A program made the position numbers and the translations under genes. Under the pieces are notes generated by a model that had not been told where the DNA came from, ran no database searches, and was given only the letters and a program-made list of their open reading frames with translations. From Sulfuriferula thiophila (GTDB lineage Bacteria; Pseudomonadota; Gammaproteobacteria; Burkholderiales; Sulfuriferulaceae), in contig NZ_BHGL01000003.1 of assembly GCF_003864975.1 (NCBI RefSeq), positions 124,001 to 188,000 of the forward strand: 64,000 nucleotides of DNA, given 5' to 3'. Positions 37,057 through 45,570 of this stretch are shown here, piece by piece (position 1 is the first letter of the stretch; each line of letters begins with the position of its first letter).

Positions 37057-38181
37057 ATGTTAAAGAACTCACATTATGCAACGCTGGTTGTCAGCTTAAT
37101 AGCTGGCTCTATTATGACTCCATCGCAAGCGGCTATCACTACCGTAAAAAAAACGACTAGCTACACAACCATTTCTAGTAGTAAAACAACTAAACCGCTT
37201 TATCAGATTGGCGTTTATTACTATCCCGGCTGGAAGGACAATCAAGTTGGCGGAGCTTATGCCTTACCCTGGAATCAAATTGCATCATATCCAGAACGAA
37301 AACCATTAGTTGGTTATTACCCTGAAGGCGATGTCTCTGTAGCAGAACAAACCATCCAGCAAATGCACGATTACGCTATCAACTTTGTTGCTTATGATTG
37401 GTACTGGGATGGGCAGAAACCACAACTCGATCACGCCATTAAGGCTCACTTTGCCGCCAATAATAAAAACCTGGTAAAAGTATCTCTACTGTGGGCAAAT
37501 CACAATAGCATTCCGCGGACTCAAACTGAATTTACCAGTATGGTGAATTATTGGGTAACCAATTATTTCAACCAGCCTGAATATCTACGGATTGATAATA
37601 AGCCTGTCGTTTTTATCTTCTCTGCCACCATGTTAGAAGCCCAAGCAAATAGCTTTGGTTCAACAACATTAGCGTTGATTAACCAAGCTAACCAGATTGC
37701 AAAATCCGCAGGTTATGCGGGAATTTATTTTGTCGGTGGCGTCGGCGCAGATGCAACTGCCTATACTTTTGCACCGCAAAACGGATACAACGCACTGTCT
37801 GCCTATAACTATCATTACTATCAACCCGGTGCTTATTCGCATAGTTATGCTGAACTGGATCAGGGTTATCGCAACCAGTGGAGCTGGATATTAAGCGGCT
37901 CTCCACTGCCTTATATTATCCCGATGACCGCAGGCTGGAATAAAAAACCTTGGGGCGGTAGTGTAGACCCATTACATGACAACTCAGTCAGTACACCGCA
38001 AATTTTCGCCCAGCACTTGCAGGCTGCCAAAACATTGATGAATGTTTACCCATCAAAAACCATGAAAACAGGCATCATTTGCTGCTGGAATGAGTTTGGT
38101 GAGGGTTCTTATATTCAACCAACAGTTAAGTATGGCACCCAATATCTAGACCAAGTGAAAGCCACTTTTGGCACTCAGTAA
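37057..38181 (+). CDS. Secreted GH99-like (WbsX-type) protein
   Basis: 374 residues. A signal peptide (to about 25, ending PSQA) is followed by a Ser/Thr/Lys-rich linker (about 26-48), then a GH99-like barrel: QIGVYYYPGW, NFVAYDWYWDGQ, WNEFGEGSYIQP. Ribosome site TAGGAGA. Members of this group are found in O-antigen and exopolysaccharide loci and are related to endo-alpha-mannosidases. With manC in the operon, a periplasmic or extracellular lyase or hydrolase that trims a mannose-containing polymer is plausible, but no activity is proven. Confidence 0.78.
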   Translation: MLKNSHYATLVVSLIAGSIMTPSQAAITTVKKTTSYTTISSSKTTKPLYQIGVYYYPGWKDNQVGGAYALPWNQIASYPERKPLVGYYPEGDVSVAEQTIQQMHDYAINFVAYDWYWDGQKPQLDHAIKAHFAANNKNLVKVSLLWANHNSIPRTQTEFTSMVNYWVTNYFNQPEYLRIDNKPVVFIFSATMLEAQANSFGSTTLALINQANQIAKSAGYAGIYFVGGVGADATAYTFAPQNGYNALSAYNYHYYQPGAYSHSYAELDQGYRNQWSWILSGSPLPYIIPMTAGWNKKPWGGSVDPLHDNSVSTPQIFAQHLQAAKTLMNVYPSKTMKTGIICCWNEFGEGSYIQPTVKYGTQYLDQVKATFGTQ

Positions 38182-38207
38182 GTAACACTCACAAACAAAC
38201 TTGACTT

Positions 38208-39311
38208 ATGACCGCACATAAAACCATCAGAATACTCGGCACCCGTGGTGTCCCTGCCGCTCACGGCGGCTTTGAGACCTTTGCCGAGCATTTGGCGCTT
38301 TACCTCGTCAAACAAGGCTGGGAAGTTATAGTCTATTGCCAGGAAGAGGGTGAGGGGCCTACGTTTGAAGATACCTGGCAAGGGGTGCGGCGGGTACGCA
38401 TCCCTGTTGCGACTTCAGGTGCGGCTGGCACGATCTTGTTTGACTGGAAATCAACTGTGCATGCGGCGGGTGAGTCTGGCCTGGTGCTGACACTGGGCTA
38501 TAACACGGCGATTTTCTGCGTGCTGTACCGTCTGCGTGGCCATAAGAATCTGATTAATATGGATGGTATAGAATGGCACCGCCAAAAATGGGGAGCCGTC
38601 GCCAAACTGTGGTTCTGGATGAATGACTGGGCCGGCTGCTGGCTGGGGAACCATCTGGTAGCGGATCACCCCGAAATTAAAAAGCATCTCTCCACTCGGG
38701 TTAGCCCCAATAAGATCACGACGATCCCTTATGGTGCTGATAGTGTTGACCAAGCCGATCTTGGTGCATTGGCACCCTACCAACTGGAATCCAATCGGTA
38801 TGCAATTCTGATTGCACGTGCGGAGCCGGAAAACTCCATCCTAGAAGTCGTGCGCGCCTGGTCGCGCCGCCCGCGCGGGATGCAGTTAGTAGTATTAGGT
38901 AAATATGACCCCAACCACGCTTATCAGCGTGCGGTAAAAGAAGCCGCTTCAGATGAAGTGAAGTTTATCGGCGCGGTTTATGACAAGCCCACCGTGGCGG
39001 CGTTGCGTTTCCATGCGCAACTGTATGTGCATGGCCATCAGGTGGGCGGTACCAATCCTTCGCTGGTTGAGTCACTGGGTGCTGGCAATGCGGTGCTGGC
39101 GCATGACAATCCGTTCAATCGCTGGGTTGTAGCAGAGGGTGCGCATTACTTCAAAAACGAGGACGAATGCGCTGCTGCGCTGGATAAGCTACTCGACAAT
39201 GACGCTGAAATTTCACGTATGAAACTGGCCAGCAAAACACGCTTTAATGCTGAATTTACCTGGGAGAAAATTCTTGCTGAGTATGAAAATTTATTACTGA
39301 AATGGCTGTGA
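38208..39311 (+). CDS. Glycosyltransferase with DUF1972 (rhamnosyltransferase-like)
   Basis: 367 residues. The N-terminal DUF1972 domain (ILGTRGVPAAHGGFETFAEHLALYL; NMDGIEWHRQKWG) is followed by a group 1 transferase domain (HGHQVGGTNPSLVESLGAGNAVLAHDNPFNRWV). This architecture is known from Cps2T-type beta-1,4-rhamnosyltransferases. It lies directly before the rmlBACD genes that make its likely donor, dTDP-L-rhamnose. GC content returns to the chromosomal level here. Confidence 0.88.
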   Translation: MTAHKTIRILGTRGVPAAHGGFETFAEHLALYLVKQGWEVIVYCQEEGEGPTFEDTWQGVRRVRIPVATSGAAGTILFDWKSTVHAAGESGLVLTLGYNTAIFCVLYRLRGHKNLINMDGIEWHRQKWGAVAKLWFWMNDWAGCWLGNHLVADHPEIKKHLSTRVSPNKITTIPYGADSVDQADLGALAPYQLESNRYAILIARAEPENSILEVVRAWSRRPRGMQLVVLGKYDPNHAYQRAVKEAASDEVKFIGAVYDKPTVAALRFHAQLYVHGHQVGGTNPSLVESLGAGNAVLAHDNPFNRWVVAEGAHYFKNEDECAAALDKLLDNDAEISRMKLASKTRFNAEFTWEKILAEYENLLLKWL

Positions 39312-39371
39312 TTGCTCAAGCCACTGCATTAAATATGCAAAGACATTATTTATATCAATAGGGAAAGAACA

Positions 39372-40436
39372 ATGATACTAGTGACCGGTGGTGCAGGTTT
39401 CATAGGGGCGAATTTTGTGCTGGATTGGCTGGCGGGGTCTGATGAACCTGTCATCAATCTGGACAAACTGACGTATGCGGGCAATGTTAAAAATCTGGCC
39501 AGCATTGCGGATGATAGCCGCCATATTTTTGTACAGGGCGATATCGGTGACACTGCGCTGGTCACTCAGTTATTGCAAACTCACCAGCCACGCGCGGTGA
39601 TCAACTTTGCTGCGGAGAGCCATGTCGATCGCTCTATTCTGGGGCCGGAAGATTTTGTGCAGACTAACGTGGTGGGGACATTCCACCTGCTTGAATCCGT
39701 ACGCGCCTACTGGAACAAGCTGGATGATGCGGGCACAGCTGCTTTCCGCTTACTGCACGTATCAACGGATGAGGTTTATGGTTCGCTAGGCCCGGATGAT
39801 GCGCCATTTACCGAGACCACAGCTTATGCGCCGAATAGCCCTTACTCAGCATCGAAAGCGGCTTCGGATCATCTGGTGCGCGCTTATCATCATACTTACG
39901 GCCTGCCGGTATTAACGACGAATTGCTCGAACAATTACGGGCCGTATCAATTCCCGGAAAAGCTGATTCCACTGGTGATGATGAATGCGATTGCCGGTAA
40001 AGCGTTGCCAATTTACGGGGATGGCTTGAATGTGCGCGACTGGCTGTATGTTGGCGACCATTGCAGCGCTATCCGCACTGTACTGGCCCAAGGTAAAGTC
40101 GGCGAAGTGTACAACGTGGGCGGCTGGAATGAAAAAGCCAATATCGATGTGGTTAAAACCATCTGCACGATATTGGATGATTTGCATGCTTCATCCCCCG
40201 TCACGCCCCATGCCGATCTGATTACTTATGTGAAAGATCGCGCCGGTCATGATCGCCGCTATGCGATTGATGCTACAAAATTACAACGCGAATTGAACTG
40301 GGTGCCGAGCGAAACCTTTGAAACCGGCATACGCAAAACAGTGGCCTGGTATCTGGCTAACCAGGAATGGGTGTCGGATATCGCCAGCGGTGAATATCGC
40401 AACTGGATAGCAAAACAATATGGGAGCAAAGCATGA
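39372..40436 (+). CDS. rfbB: dTDP-glucose 4,6-dehydratase
   Basis: 354 residues. NAD-binding [11 protein letters not shown] at the N-terminus, the SDR YxxxK catalytic pair in [13 protein letters not shown], and [10 protein letters not shown]. Second step of dTDP-L-rhamnose synthesis: dTDP-glucose to the 4-keto-6-deoxy sugar. Ribosome site AGGGAAAG. It overlaps rfbA by four bases and forms a complete rmlBACD set. Confidence 0.96.
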   Translation: MILVTGGAGFIGANFVLDWLAGSDEPVINLDKLTYAGNVKNLASIADDSRHIFVQGDIGDTALVTQLLQTHQPRAVINFAAESHVDRSILGPEDFVQTNVVGTFHLLESVRAYWNKLDDAGTAAFRLLHVSTDEVYGSLGPDDAPFTETTAYAPNSPYSASKAASDHLVRAYHHTYGLPVLTTNCSNNYGPYQFPEKLIPLVMMNAIAGKALPIYGDGLNVRDWLYVGDHCSAIRTVLAQGKVGEVYNVGGWNEKANIDVVKTICTILDDLHASSPVTPHADLITYVKDRAGHDRRYAIDATKLQRELNWVPSETFETGIRKTVAWYLANQEWVSDIASGEYRNWIAKQYGSKA

Positions 40437-41317
40437 GCGCACGTAAAGGTATTATTCTGGCCGGTGGTTCCGGAACGCGGCTGTATCCGGTGACGCAGGC
40501 TGTATCAAAACAGCTGCTGCCGGTGTATGACAAACCGATGATTTACTATCCGCTGTGCACGCTGATGCTGGCAGGGATACGCGATATTTTGATCATCTCT
40601 ACGCCGCAGGATACACCGCGCTTTGAGCAACTACTGGGCGATGGCGCACAGTGGGGTTTGAATATCAGTTACCGTGTGCAGCCTTCACCCGATGGGCTGG
40701 CTCAGGCGTTCATTATCGGTGCCGATTTTATTGGCAACGACAACAGCGCACTGGTATTGGGCGATAACATTTTTTACGGTCACGAATTTGCGCATGATTT
40801 GCGTGCAGCGGCTGCCAAACCTGAAGGCGCCTCGGTTTTCGCTTACCCTGTGCACGATCCTGAACGCTATGGCGTGGTGGAATTTAATGCGGCAGGCGAT
40901 GCCATCAGCCTGGAGGAAAAACCAACTCAGCCCAAATCCCGCTATGCGGTAACCGGGTTGTATTTCTATGACAATCAGGTCATCGACATTGCCCGCAATC
41001 TCAAGCCTTCACCGCGAGGCGAGCTGGAAATCACCGACGTGAATCGGCATTATATGGATATGGGCCAGCTTCACGTTGAGGTCATGGGGCGTGGTCATGC
41101 CTGGCTGGATACCGGCACACATGAGTCACTGCTGGAAGCATCGACTTTCATCCAGACCATAGAAAAACGCCAGGGCCTGAAAATCTCCTGCCCGGAAGAA
41201 ATCGCTTATCGTCAGGGTTATATCGATGCAGCACAAGTTGAAATTCTGGCACAACCATTGCGTAAAAATGGCTATGGTCAGTATCTGTTAACAATGTTGA
41301 ATGAACGGTTATTCTAA
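40433..41317 (+). CDS. rfbA: Glucose-1-phosphate thymidylyltransferase
   Basis: 294 residues, standard length. [27 protein letters not shown] is the nucleotide-binding signature, with [22 protein letters not shown] downstream. Makes dTDP-glucose from dTTP and glucose-1-P, the first rhamnose step; usually feedback-inhibited by dTDP-rhamnose. Confidence 0.96.
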   Translation: MSARKGIILAGGSGTRLYPVTQAVSKQLLPVYDKPMIYYPLCTLMLAGIRDILIISTPQDTPRFEQLLGDGAQWGLNISYRVQPSPDGLAQAFIIGADFIGNDNSALVLGDNIFYGHEFAHDLRAAAAKPEGASVFAYPVHDPERYGVVEFNAAGDAISLEEKPTQPKSRYAVTGLYFYDNQVIDIARNLKPSPRGELEITDVNRHYMDMGQLHVEVMGRGHAWLDTGTHESLLEASTFIQTIEKRQGLKISCPEEIAYRQGYIDAAQVEILAQPLRKNGYGQYLLTMLNERLF

Positions 41318-41319
41318 TC

Positions 41320-41862
41320 ATGAATATTATCCCTACCCGTATTCCTGACGTACTCATCATCGAACCTAAAGTTTTCGGGGACGACCGCGGGTTTTTTTAC
41401 GAGAGCTACAATCGTCGCGCCATGACTGATGCGGGGATACCTGGCGATTTCGTACAGGACAATCACTCTCGTTCCGCACGCGGCGTGTTGCGTGGCCTGC
41501 ATTATCAGATCCAGCAGACCCAGGGCAAGCTGGTGCGTGCGATCAGCGGCAGCGTGTACGACGTTGCGGTTGATTTGCGCAAGTCATCTCCGACATTCGG
41601 CCAGTGGGTGGGCATTGAGCTAACTGCTGAAAACAAGCGTATGGCGTGGATACCGCCGGGCTTTGCGCATGGTTTTACGGTCACCTCGGATACGGCCGAG
41701 TTCCTGTATAAAACCACGGATTACTGGGCGCCTCAGTTTGAACGCAGCTTGTTGTGGAACGACCCGGCACTCGGCATCGACTGGCCGCTGGATGGCGAAC
41801 CGCTGCTCGCGGCGAAAGACATGGCAGGCTTGCCATTGGCTCAATGCGAGGTATTTCCGTGA
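41320..41862 (+). CDS. rfbC: dTDP-4-dehydrorhamnose 3,5-epimerase
   Basis: 180 residues of cupin type. DDRGFFYESYN, SRSARGVLRGLHYQ (catalytic His region) and WIPPGFAHGF are the family motifs. Third step of the pathway. It begins two bases after rfbA and overlaps rfbD by GTGA. Confidence 0.95.
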   Translation: MNIIPTRIPDVLIIEPKVFGDDRGFFYESYNRRAMTDAGIPGDFVQDNHSRSARGVLRGLHYQIQQTQGKLVRAISGSVYDVAVDLRKSSPTFGQWVGIELTAENKRMAWIPPGFAHGFTVTSDTAEFLYKTTDYWAPQFERSLLWNDPALGIDWPLDGEPLLAAKDMAGLPLAQCEVFP

Positions 41863-42716
41863 AGATACTGCTCACCGGTGTGAATGGCCAGGTTGGCTGG
41901 GAGCTGCGCCGCACGCTGGCAACGCTGGGTGAAGTCGTCGCGCCCACCCGCGCTCAACTGGATTTGACCGATGCGGTAGCCTTGCGCAGTTTTGTGCATG
42001 AGGTTCGCCCAGATCTGATCGTTAACCCGGCAGCTTACACCGCTGTTGATAAGGCTGAAGCCGAGCCTGAGTTAGCGCACACTATCAATGCAATTGCACC
42101 CGCTGTGATGGCAGAAGCCGCCAGCCAGATCAATGCTGCTATGGTGCATTATTCCACTGACTATGTATTCGATGGCAGCAAGCCGGGCGCGTATCTGGAA
42201 TCCGACGCTACCAACCCGTTAAGTGTGTACGGCAGAACCAAGCTGGAAGGCGAGCAAGCTATCATTGCAGCCGGTATCCCTCACCTGATATTGCGTACCA
42301 GCTGGGTATACGGATTACGTGGCGGGAATTTTCTGCTGACCATGCAGCGTTTATTCAAGGAACGCGACTCGCTGAATGTGGTGAACGATCAATTCGGCGC
42401 GCCGACCTGGTCACGCATGATTGCCGAAGCCAGCGCGCAGATCATTGCCCAGCGCCCTTTCCCGGACAATAGCGGCATCTACAACCTGACCAGCGCAGGC
42501 AACATCAGCTGGCATGATTTCGCTCAGGCCATATTAGCCAGAACTACGCTGCCGGAAGGTAAACAAGTTGCCCTCGGTGCTATCCCTGCGGCTCAATACC
42601 CCACGGCAGCGACACGCCCGGTCAACTCGGTTTTGTCAGGCAGTAAAGTTCAGAAAACCTTTGGCATCTGCATGCCGGATTGGGAAGCTGCGCTGGATAG
42701 ATGCATCGAGAGTTAG
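41859..42716 (+). CDS. rfbD: dTDP-4-dehydrorhamnose reductase
   Basis: 285 residues from GTG 41859, chosen because MKILLTGVNGQVGWELR is the normal family start and the GTG overlaps the rfbC stop; the frame is open further upstream within rfbC. SDR motifs GVNGQVG and a YGRTKLEGE YxxxK pair. Last step to dTDP-L-rhamnose. The stop codon lies inside the first arm of a 23-bp perfect inverted repeat. Confidence 0.94.
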   Translation: MKILLTGVNGQVGWELRRTLATLGEVVAPTRAQLDLTDAVALRSFVHEVRPDLIVNPAAYTAVDKAEAEPELAHTINAIAPAVMAEAASQINAAMVHYSTDYVFDGSKPGAYLESDATNPLSVYGRTKLEGEQAIIAAGIPHLILRTSWVYGLRGGNFLLTMQRLFKERDSLNVVNDQFGAPTWSRMIAEASAQIIAQRPFPDNSGIYNLTSAGNISWHDFAQAILARTTLPEGKQVALGAIPAAQYPTAATRPVNSVLSGSKVQKTFGICMPDWEAALDRCIES

Positions 42717-42769
42717 GAAGCACTGATTTAACCAAACATGGATTGCTTGGTTAAATCAGTGCTTCCTAA
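42713..42769. repeat. 23-bp perfect inverted repeat at the end of rfbD
   Basis: Arms 42713-42735 and 42747-42769 are exactly complementary with an 11-base loop. The first arm includes the rfbD stop codon. There is no T tract after it, so it is not a classical terminator. It may protect the 3' end of the long eps transcript, or be a remnant of a small mobile repeat. Confidence 0.85.
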
Positions 42770-42843
42770 GCTGCACACATCCTCAGTTTGTCATTGAATA
42801 GCCTATCCGTTATAGTCATGGGACTTCTTCTTTTATTTGCCCT

Positions 42844-43494
42844 ATGATTTCCTGGACCAGTATTACCAGCCTCGGTAGCTTTTCCGTGATGGCACCGGCA
42901 GCAGCAGCCATCACCGCGTGGCTGGTTCTTGGCCGCGCCTGGCGGCTGGTGGCGTGGTGGTGCGCGCTGTTTATCGGCGGCATGGCTTTGGTCGTCGCGA
43001 CCAAAATTGCATTTATCGGCTGGGGGATGGGCATACGCTCACTTGATTTCACTGGGTTTAGCGGCCACGTTATGCGTGCGACTGCCGTGGCGCCAGTGTT
43101 GCTGTATTTGATTCTGCAATCGGCACCGCGCCTGCTGCGTAATATGGGTGTGTTAGCCGGATTGGCATTCGGCGTGATTATTGCTGTATCGCGCGTGGAA
43201 GTACATGCTCACTCCGTGTCAGAAATAATAACAGGCTGGGTGCTCGGTGCGCTGGTCAGTCTGAGCTTTATCTGGATCATGAGCCAGACTCGCAAAGTTG
43301 AATTGCACCCGTGGTTTATCACGCTGAGCTTGCTGGCCTTGCTGCTCACCCCGTATGCAGAGCCCACCCCTACCCAGCGCTGGATCACTAACGCTGCGCT
43401 GAATCTGTCTGGCCATGATCGGCCATACATACGTGTGACCTGGCGATTAGCGCCTGTTGGTTGGCGGCCTAGTGTTGATGAGGTTGATCCTTAA
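42844..43494 (+). CDS. PAP2-family membrane phosphatase
   Basis: 216 residues, about six membrane helices. The PAP2 motifs are seen as FSGHVMRAT (motif 2) and SRVEVHAHSVSEIITG (motif 3, SRx5Hx3, with Glu in place of the usual Asp). It probably removes a phosphate from undecaprenyl pyrophosphate or a related lipid, recycling the carrier used by the polysaccharide pathway (inference from context). The last 37 bases before the stop (43454-43490) recur at 44466-44502, beyond the first mqsRA. Confidence 0.82.
   Translation: MISWTSITSLGSFSVMAPAAAAITAWLVLGRAWRLVAWWCALFIGGMALVVATKIAFIGWGMGIRSLDFTGFSGHVMRATAVAPVLLYLILQSAPRLLRNMGVLAGLAFGVIIAVSRVEVHAHSVSEIITGWVLGALVSLSFIWIMSQTRKVELHPWFITLSLLALLLTPYAEPTPTQRWITNAALNLSGHDRPYIRVTWRLAPVGWRPSVDEVDP
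43454..43490 (+). repeat. 37-bp direct repeat, copy 1 (3' end of PAP2 gene)
   Basis: Identical to 44466-44502 at 36 of 37 positions (T/C difference at 43473). The two copies bracket mqsR1-mqsA1, with a unit length of 1012 bases. Confidence 0.9.
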
Positions 43495-43630
43495 TTTCCC
43501 TGAAAGGCTTCGGCTGCGGGTATAACCTTGCTCAAGTGCGTATTCTACTGAAATTCACCACTCATAATCACCCAAAGTCTACCACCCAAAAAGAGCAAAG
43601 ACCTCTCACAAACGATGGTCTGCGAGAAGG

Positions 43631-44038
43631 TCAGTCGGTTCTGACCTCATTAAGCAGATCGGGGTGACGATCCAGCAGTTTGAACAGTTTGACTAATGCC
43701 AATGGCGGCTTGGTCTTACCGTTCTCATAGCGCGAGAAGGCGTTGATGCCGCCACCGAAGATTTCGGCGGCCTCACGCTGGCCAAGGTCTAGCTTCTTGC
43801 GCACGTTAACGATGAAAGCGGGATCAACAATGGCTGCGTTCACCTGCTTGTTGAATGCATGCATCTCACGCATGACTCGCTCAGTTTCGGCCATGTCGGT
43901 GATGGACTCATCACAAGCAGGGCAAAAATCAGCGGTTACCGCTGGAATAACAGTGGTTTCACCCTTGTAGGTATAGGGCAGGTCGCGGGTGTCGTGAATA
44001 AGTTCTGCAGCGCCGCAAACAGGACATTTCATGGTCAT
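43631..44038 (-). CDS. mqsA: MqsA-family antitoxin, copy 1
   Basis: 135 residues. N-terminal zinc-binding part with two CxxC motifs (CPVCGAAE and CPACDESI), then an HTH-XRE domain (KKLDLGQREAAEIFGGGINAFSRYENGKTKPP). MqsA binds MqsR and represses promoters through palindromes of AACCT...AGGTT type. It looks intact. Its start ATG overlaps the stop of the dead mqsR1 (ATGA). With no functional toxin it may persist as an orphan regulator. Confidence 0.92.
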   Translation of the reverse strand: MTMKCPVCGAAELIHDTRDLPYTYKGETTVIPAVTADFCPACDESITDMAETERVMREMHAFNKQVNAAIVDPAFIVNVRKKLDLGQREAAEIFGGGINAFSRYENGKTKPPLALVKLFKLLDRHPDLLNEVRTD

Positions 44039-44331
44039 AGCTCCTTGAAGGACACAATCAGCACGTCATCAATGACCGTTAACTTCAGGTACACATCACC
44101 CGCCTGCGTACTGGGTCGGTAGACGTCCTGTCATACCGTATGATCGGCATGGGTGGTCATGCTCTTGTAAAAGTCTGCTGACGTGAGCGCCATTACCACT
44201 GCCAGCATGTCGGGGAGTTCCAATCCCAATGCAGTGGCTCCAAGCCTTGCCGAATTGGTTGTGCGTACTTTGCCAGCTTCAACGAAGGTTTTGACGATGG
44301 TTAGCTTGCAATGTGGGGCTAGTTTCTCCAT
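44035..44331 (-). pseudogene. mqsR: mqsR toxin copy 1, inactivated by an in-frame stop
   Basis: The frame from ATG 44331 reads MEKLAPHCKLTIVKTF... to DFYKSMTTHADHTV and then TGA at 44133-44131. After the stop the same frame continues as QDVYRPSTQAGDVYLKLTV, and ends SFKEL with a natural stop at 44037-44035. Full length would be 98 residues, equal to E. coli MqsR. The stop sits exactly at the conserved Trp of DHTxWQDVY, so one G-to-A change (TGG to TGA) explains it. The truncated product (66 residues) lacks the second half of the RNase, including the Gln, Tyr and Lys positions reported for the active site. Confidence 0.93.
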
Positions 44332-44337
44332 AGGTAA

Positions 44338-44360
44338 ATTCTAACCTAATTGGTTAGAAT
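44338..44360. promoter_or_regulatory. Probable MqsA operator upstream of mqsR1
   Basis: ATTCTAACC (44338-44346), five bases, GGTTAGAAT (44352-44360): a perfect 9-bp inverted repeat with the AACC...GGTT core of MqsA operators, seven bases ahead of the mqsR1 start. Confidence 0.8.
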
Positions 44361-44465
44361 GTCAAATATATGGCTAATAGGAGGCTCGAATTGGTTATGG
44401 AACTGGATGGTGGATTTCGAACAGAACGAGTGGCCGACTTTGGTGTAGAACAGGTGGTGGGACGA

Positions 44466-44502
44466 CTGTTGGTTGGCGGCCTAGCGTTGATGAGGTTGAT
44501 CC
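44466..44502 (+). repeat. 37-bp direct repeat, copy 2
   Basis: Second copy of the PAP2 3'-end sequence, 36 of 37 identical to 43454-43490. It ends six bases before the mqsA2 stop codon. It is not in a gene here. Confidence 0.9.
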
Positions 44503-44507
44503 GAAAC

Positions 44508-44918
44508 TTAAGCCGTGCGTATTTCCTCTAGCAACTCGGGGTGCTTATCGAGCAGCTTAAGCAGCAAGACGGTTGATTTTGGTGGCTGAGTTTTGCCGCG
44601 CTCATACTCTGAAAAAGCGCTGACACCACCACCGAATAACCGCCCTGCTTCCGCTTGGTTTAGTTTTAATTTGCGTCGTATAACGCGCAAGTTATCTGCA
44701 CGTTGTTCATTCACTGTTTTACGCAATGTGGCCAATGCCTCACTATATCGCTTTCCTTCGCCATCATCGAATTGGCATTCTCCACATGCTGGGCAATGCC
44801 AACCAGAAACAGAAGTGACGACTGCAGACACACCATTAACTGTAACGCTTAAGTCCTTTACGCCATATTCAAGCGCTGTGCCATCATCACATTGCAAACA
44901 GAATTTTTTTGCGTTCAT
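44508..44918 (-). CDS. mqsA: MqsA-family antitoxin, copy 2
   Basis: 136 residues from ATG 44918 (a further in-frame start at 44954 lies inside the mqsR2 remnant). Two Cys pairs (CLQC and CPAC), then HTH-XRE (RKLKLNQAEAGRLFGGGVSAFSEYERGKTQPP). It is a clear homologue of copy 1 but well diverged, so the two modules were not made by a recent duplication. It appears intact though its toxin is ruined. It now lies downstream of vapBC on the same strand and may be transcribed from the vapBC promoter. Confidence 0.92.
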   Translation of the reverse strand: MNAKKFCLQCDDGTALEYGVKDLSVTVNGVSAVVTSVSGWHCPACGECQFDDGEGKRYSEALATLRKTVNEQRADNLRVIRRKLKLNQAEAGRLFGGGVSAFSEYERGKTQPPKSTVLLLKLLDKHPELLEEIRTA

Positions 44919-44919
44919 A

Positions 44920-45157
44920 TCACTTCTCCTTAAACTGGATAACCGTTGCCCCATCCTGAATCGTTACCTTGATGTAGGCGGTCTTTCCATTTTGGCATGG
45001 GTGCATAGTATACATCCTGCCAAATTGTGCTATCAGCTTGTGTTGTCATGCTTTTATACAACATACCTTGCTGCAAACCAAGCACGATAGACAAACCATC
45101 TGACTCACTTAACCCCATATTATCTAACCCGCATATCGCCGTTCTGGTGTTGACCCT
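44920..45157 (-). pseudogene. mqsR: mqsR toxin copy 2, 5'-truncated and frameshifted
   Basis: Reading the minus strand from about 45157 gives RVNTRTAICGLDNMGLSE, then MLYKSMTTQADSTIWQDVYYAP, a clear MqsR body. About the first 20-25 residues and the start are missing: vapC ends at 45166, nine bases before homology begins. Near the end, a run of four A (44993-44990; three expected) shifts the frame. Correcting it restores NGKTAYIKVTIQDGATVIQFKEK and a natural stop at 44922-44920, directly before mqsA2. The gene is therefore broken twice. Confidence 0.93.
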
Positions 45158-45165
45158 TAGAATTC

Positions 45166-45570
45166 TTACTCTTCGGCCCAGTTCTGCAATCGCAGTGCTG
45201 GTACTCGTACAAATTCACGTGTGTTATTGGTAACCAGAATAGTATTAGCTGCTAGCGCATGCGCGGCAATCATGGTGTCTAGCGCACCAATTGGCTGGCC
45301 GCGACGCTCCAGCTCTGCACGCAATTCACCATAGTGCCAGATCGTAGATGCGTCGAAAGGCATGATTTCCAGCGTTGCCAGGAACATCTCCAGCGCCTCG
45401 TGGTTCCGCGCAGAACCACTTTTTGCGACACCAAAAGCCAACTCCGCAGCGGTCACGCTGGAAATTCCGATACTGCCTAAATGCTCTTTCCTGAAACGCG
45501 CCAACACCGCTGGCGGCCGTGCGTTGATTATGTAGATACAAATATTGGTATCCAACATGTAGCTAATCAA
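45166..45570 (-). CDS. vapC: VapC toxin, PIN-domain ribonuclease
   Basis: 134 residues. PIN residues are complete: Asp7 in MLDTNICIYI, Glu43 in TAAELAFG, Asp98 in GALDTMIAAHAL, and TNNTREF. The start is TTG 45570 overlapping the vapB stop (TTGA), giving the common MISYMLDTN opening; ATG 45558 would cut four residues. VapC enzymes of this type cleave initiator tRNA or rRNA. The gene end abuts the mqsR2 remnant, so this module probably landed in, or replaced, the mqsR2 5' end. Confidence 0.93.
   Translation of the reverse strand: MISYMLDTNICIYIINARPPAVLARFRKEHLGSIGISSVTAAELAFGVAKSGSARNHEALEMFLATLEIMPFDASTIWHYGELRAELERRGQPIGALDTMIAAHALAANTILVTNNTREFVRVPALRLQNWAEE

Noticed and set aside
43454-44502. 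Insertion sequence carrying mqsRA
   Set aside because: No transposase and no terminal inverted repeats; a 37-bp duplication is too long for an IS target site.
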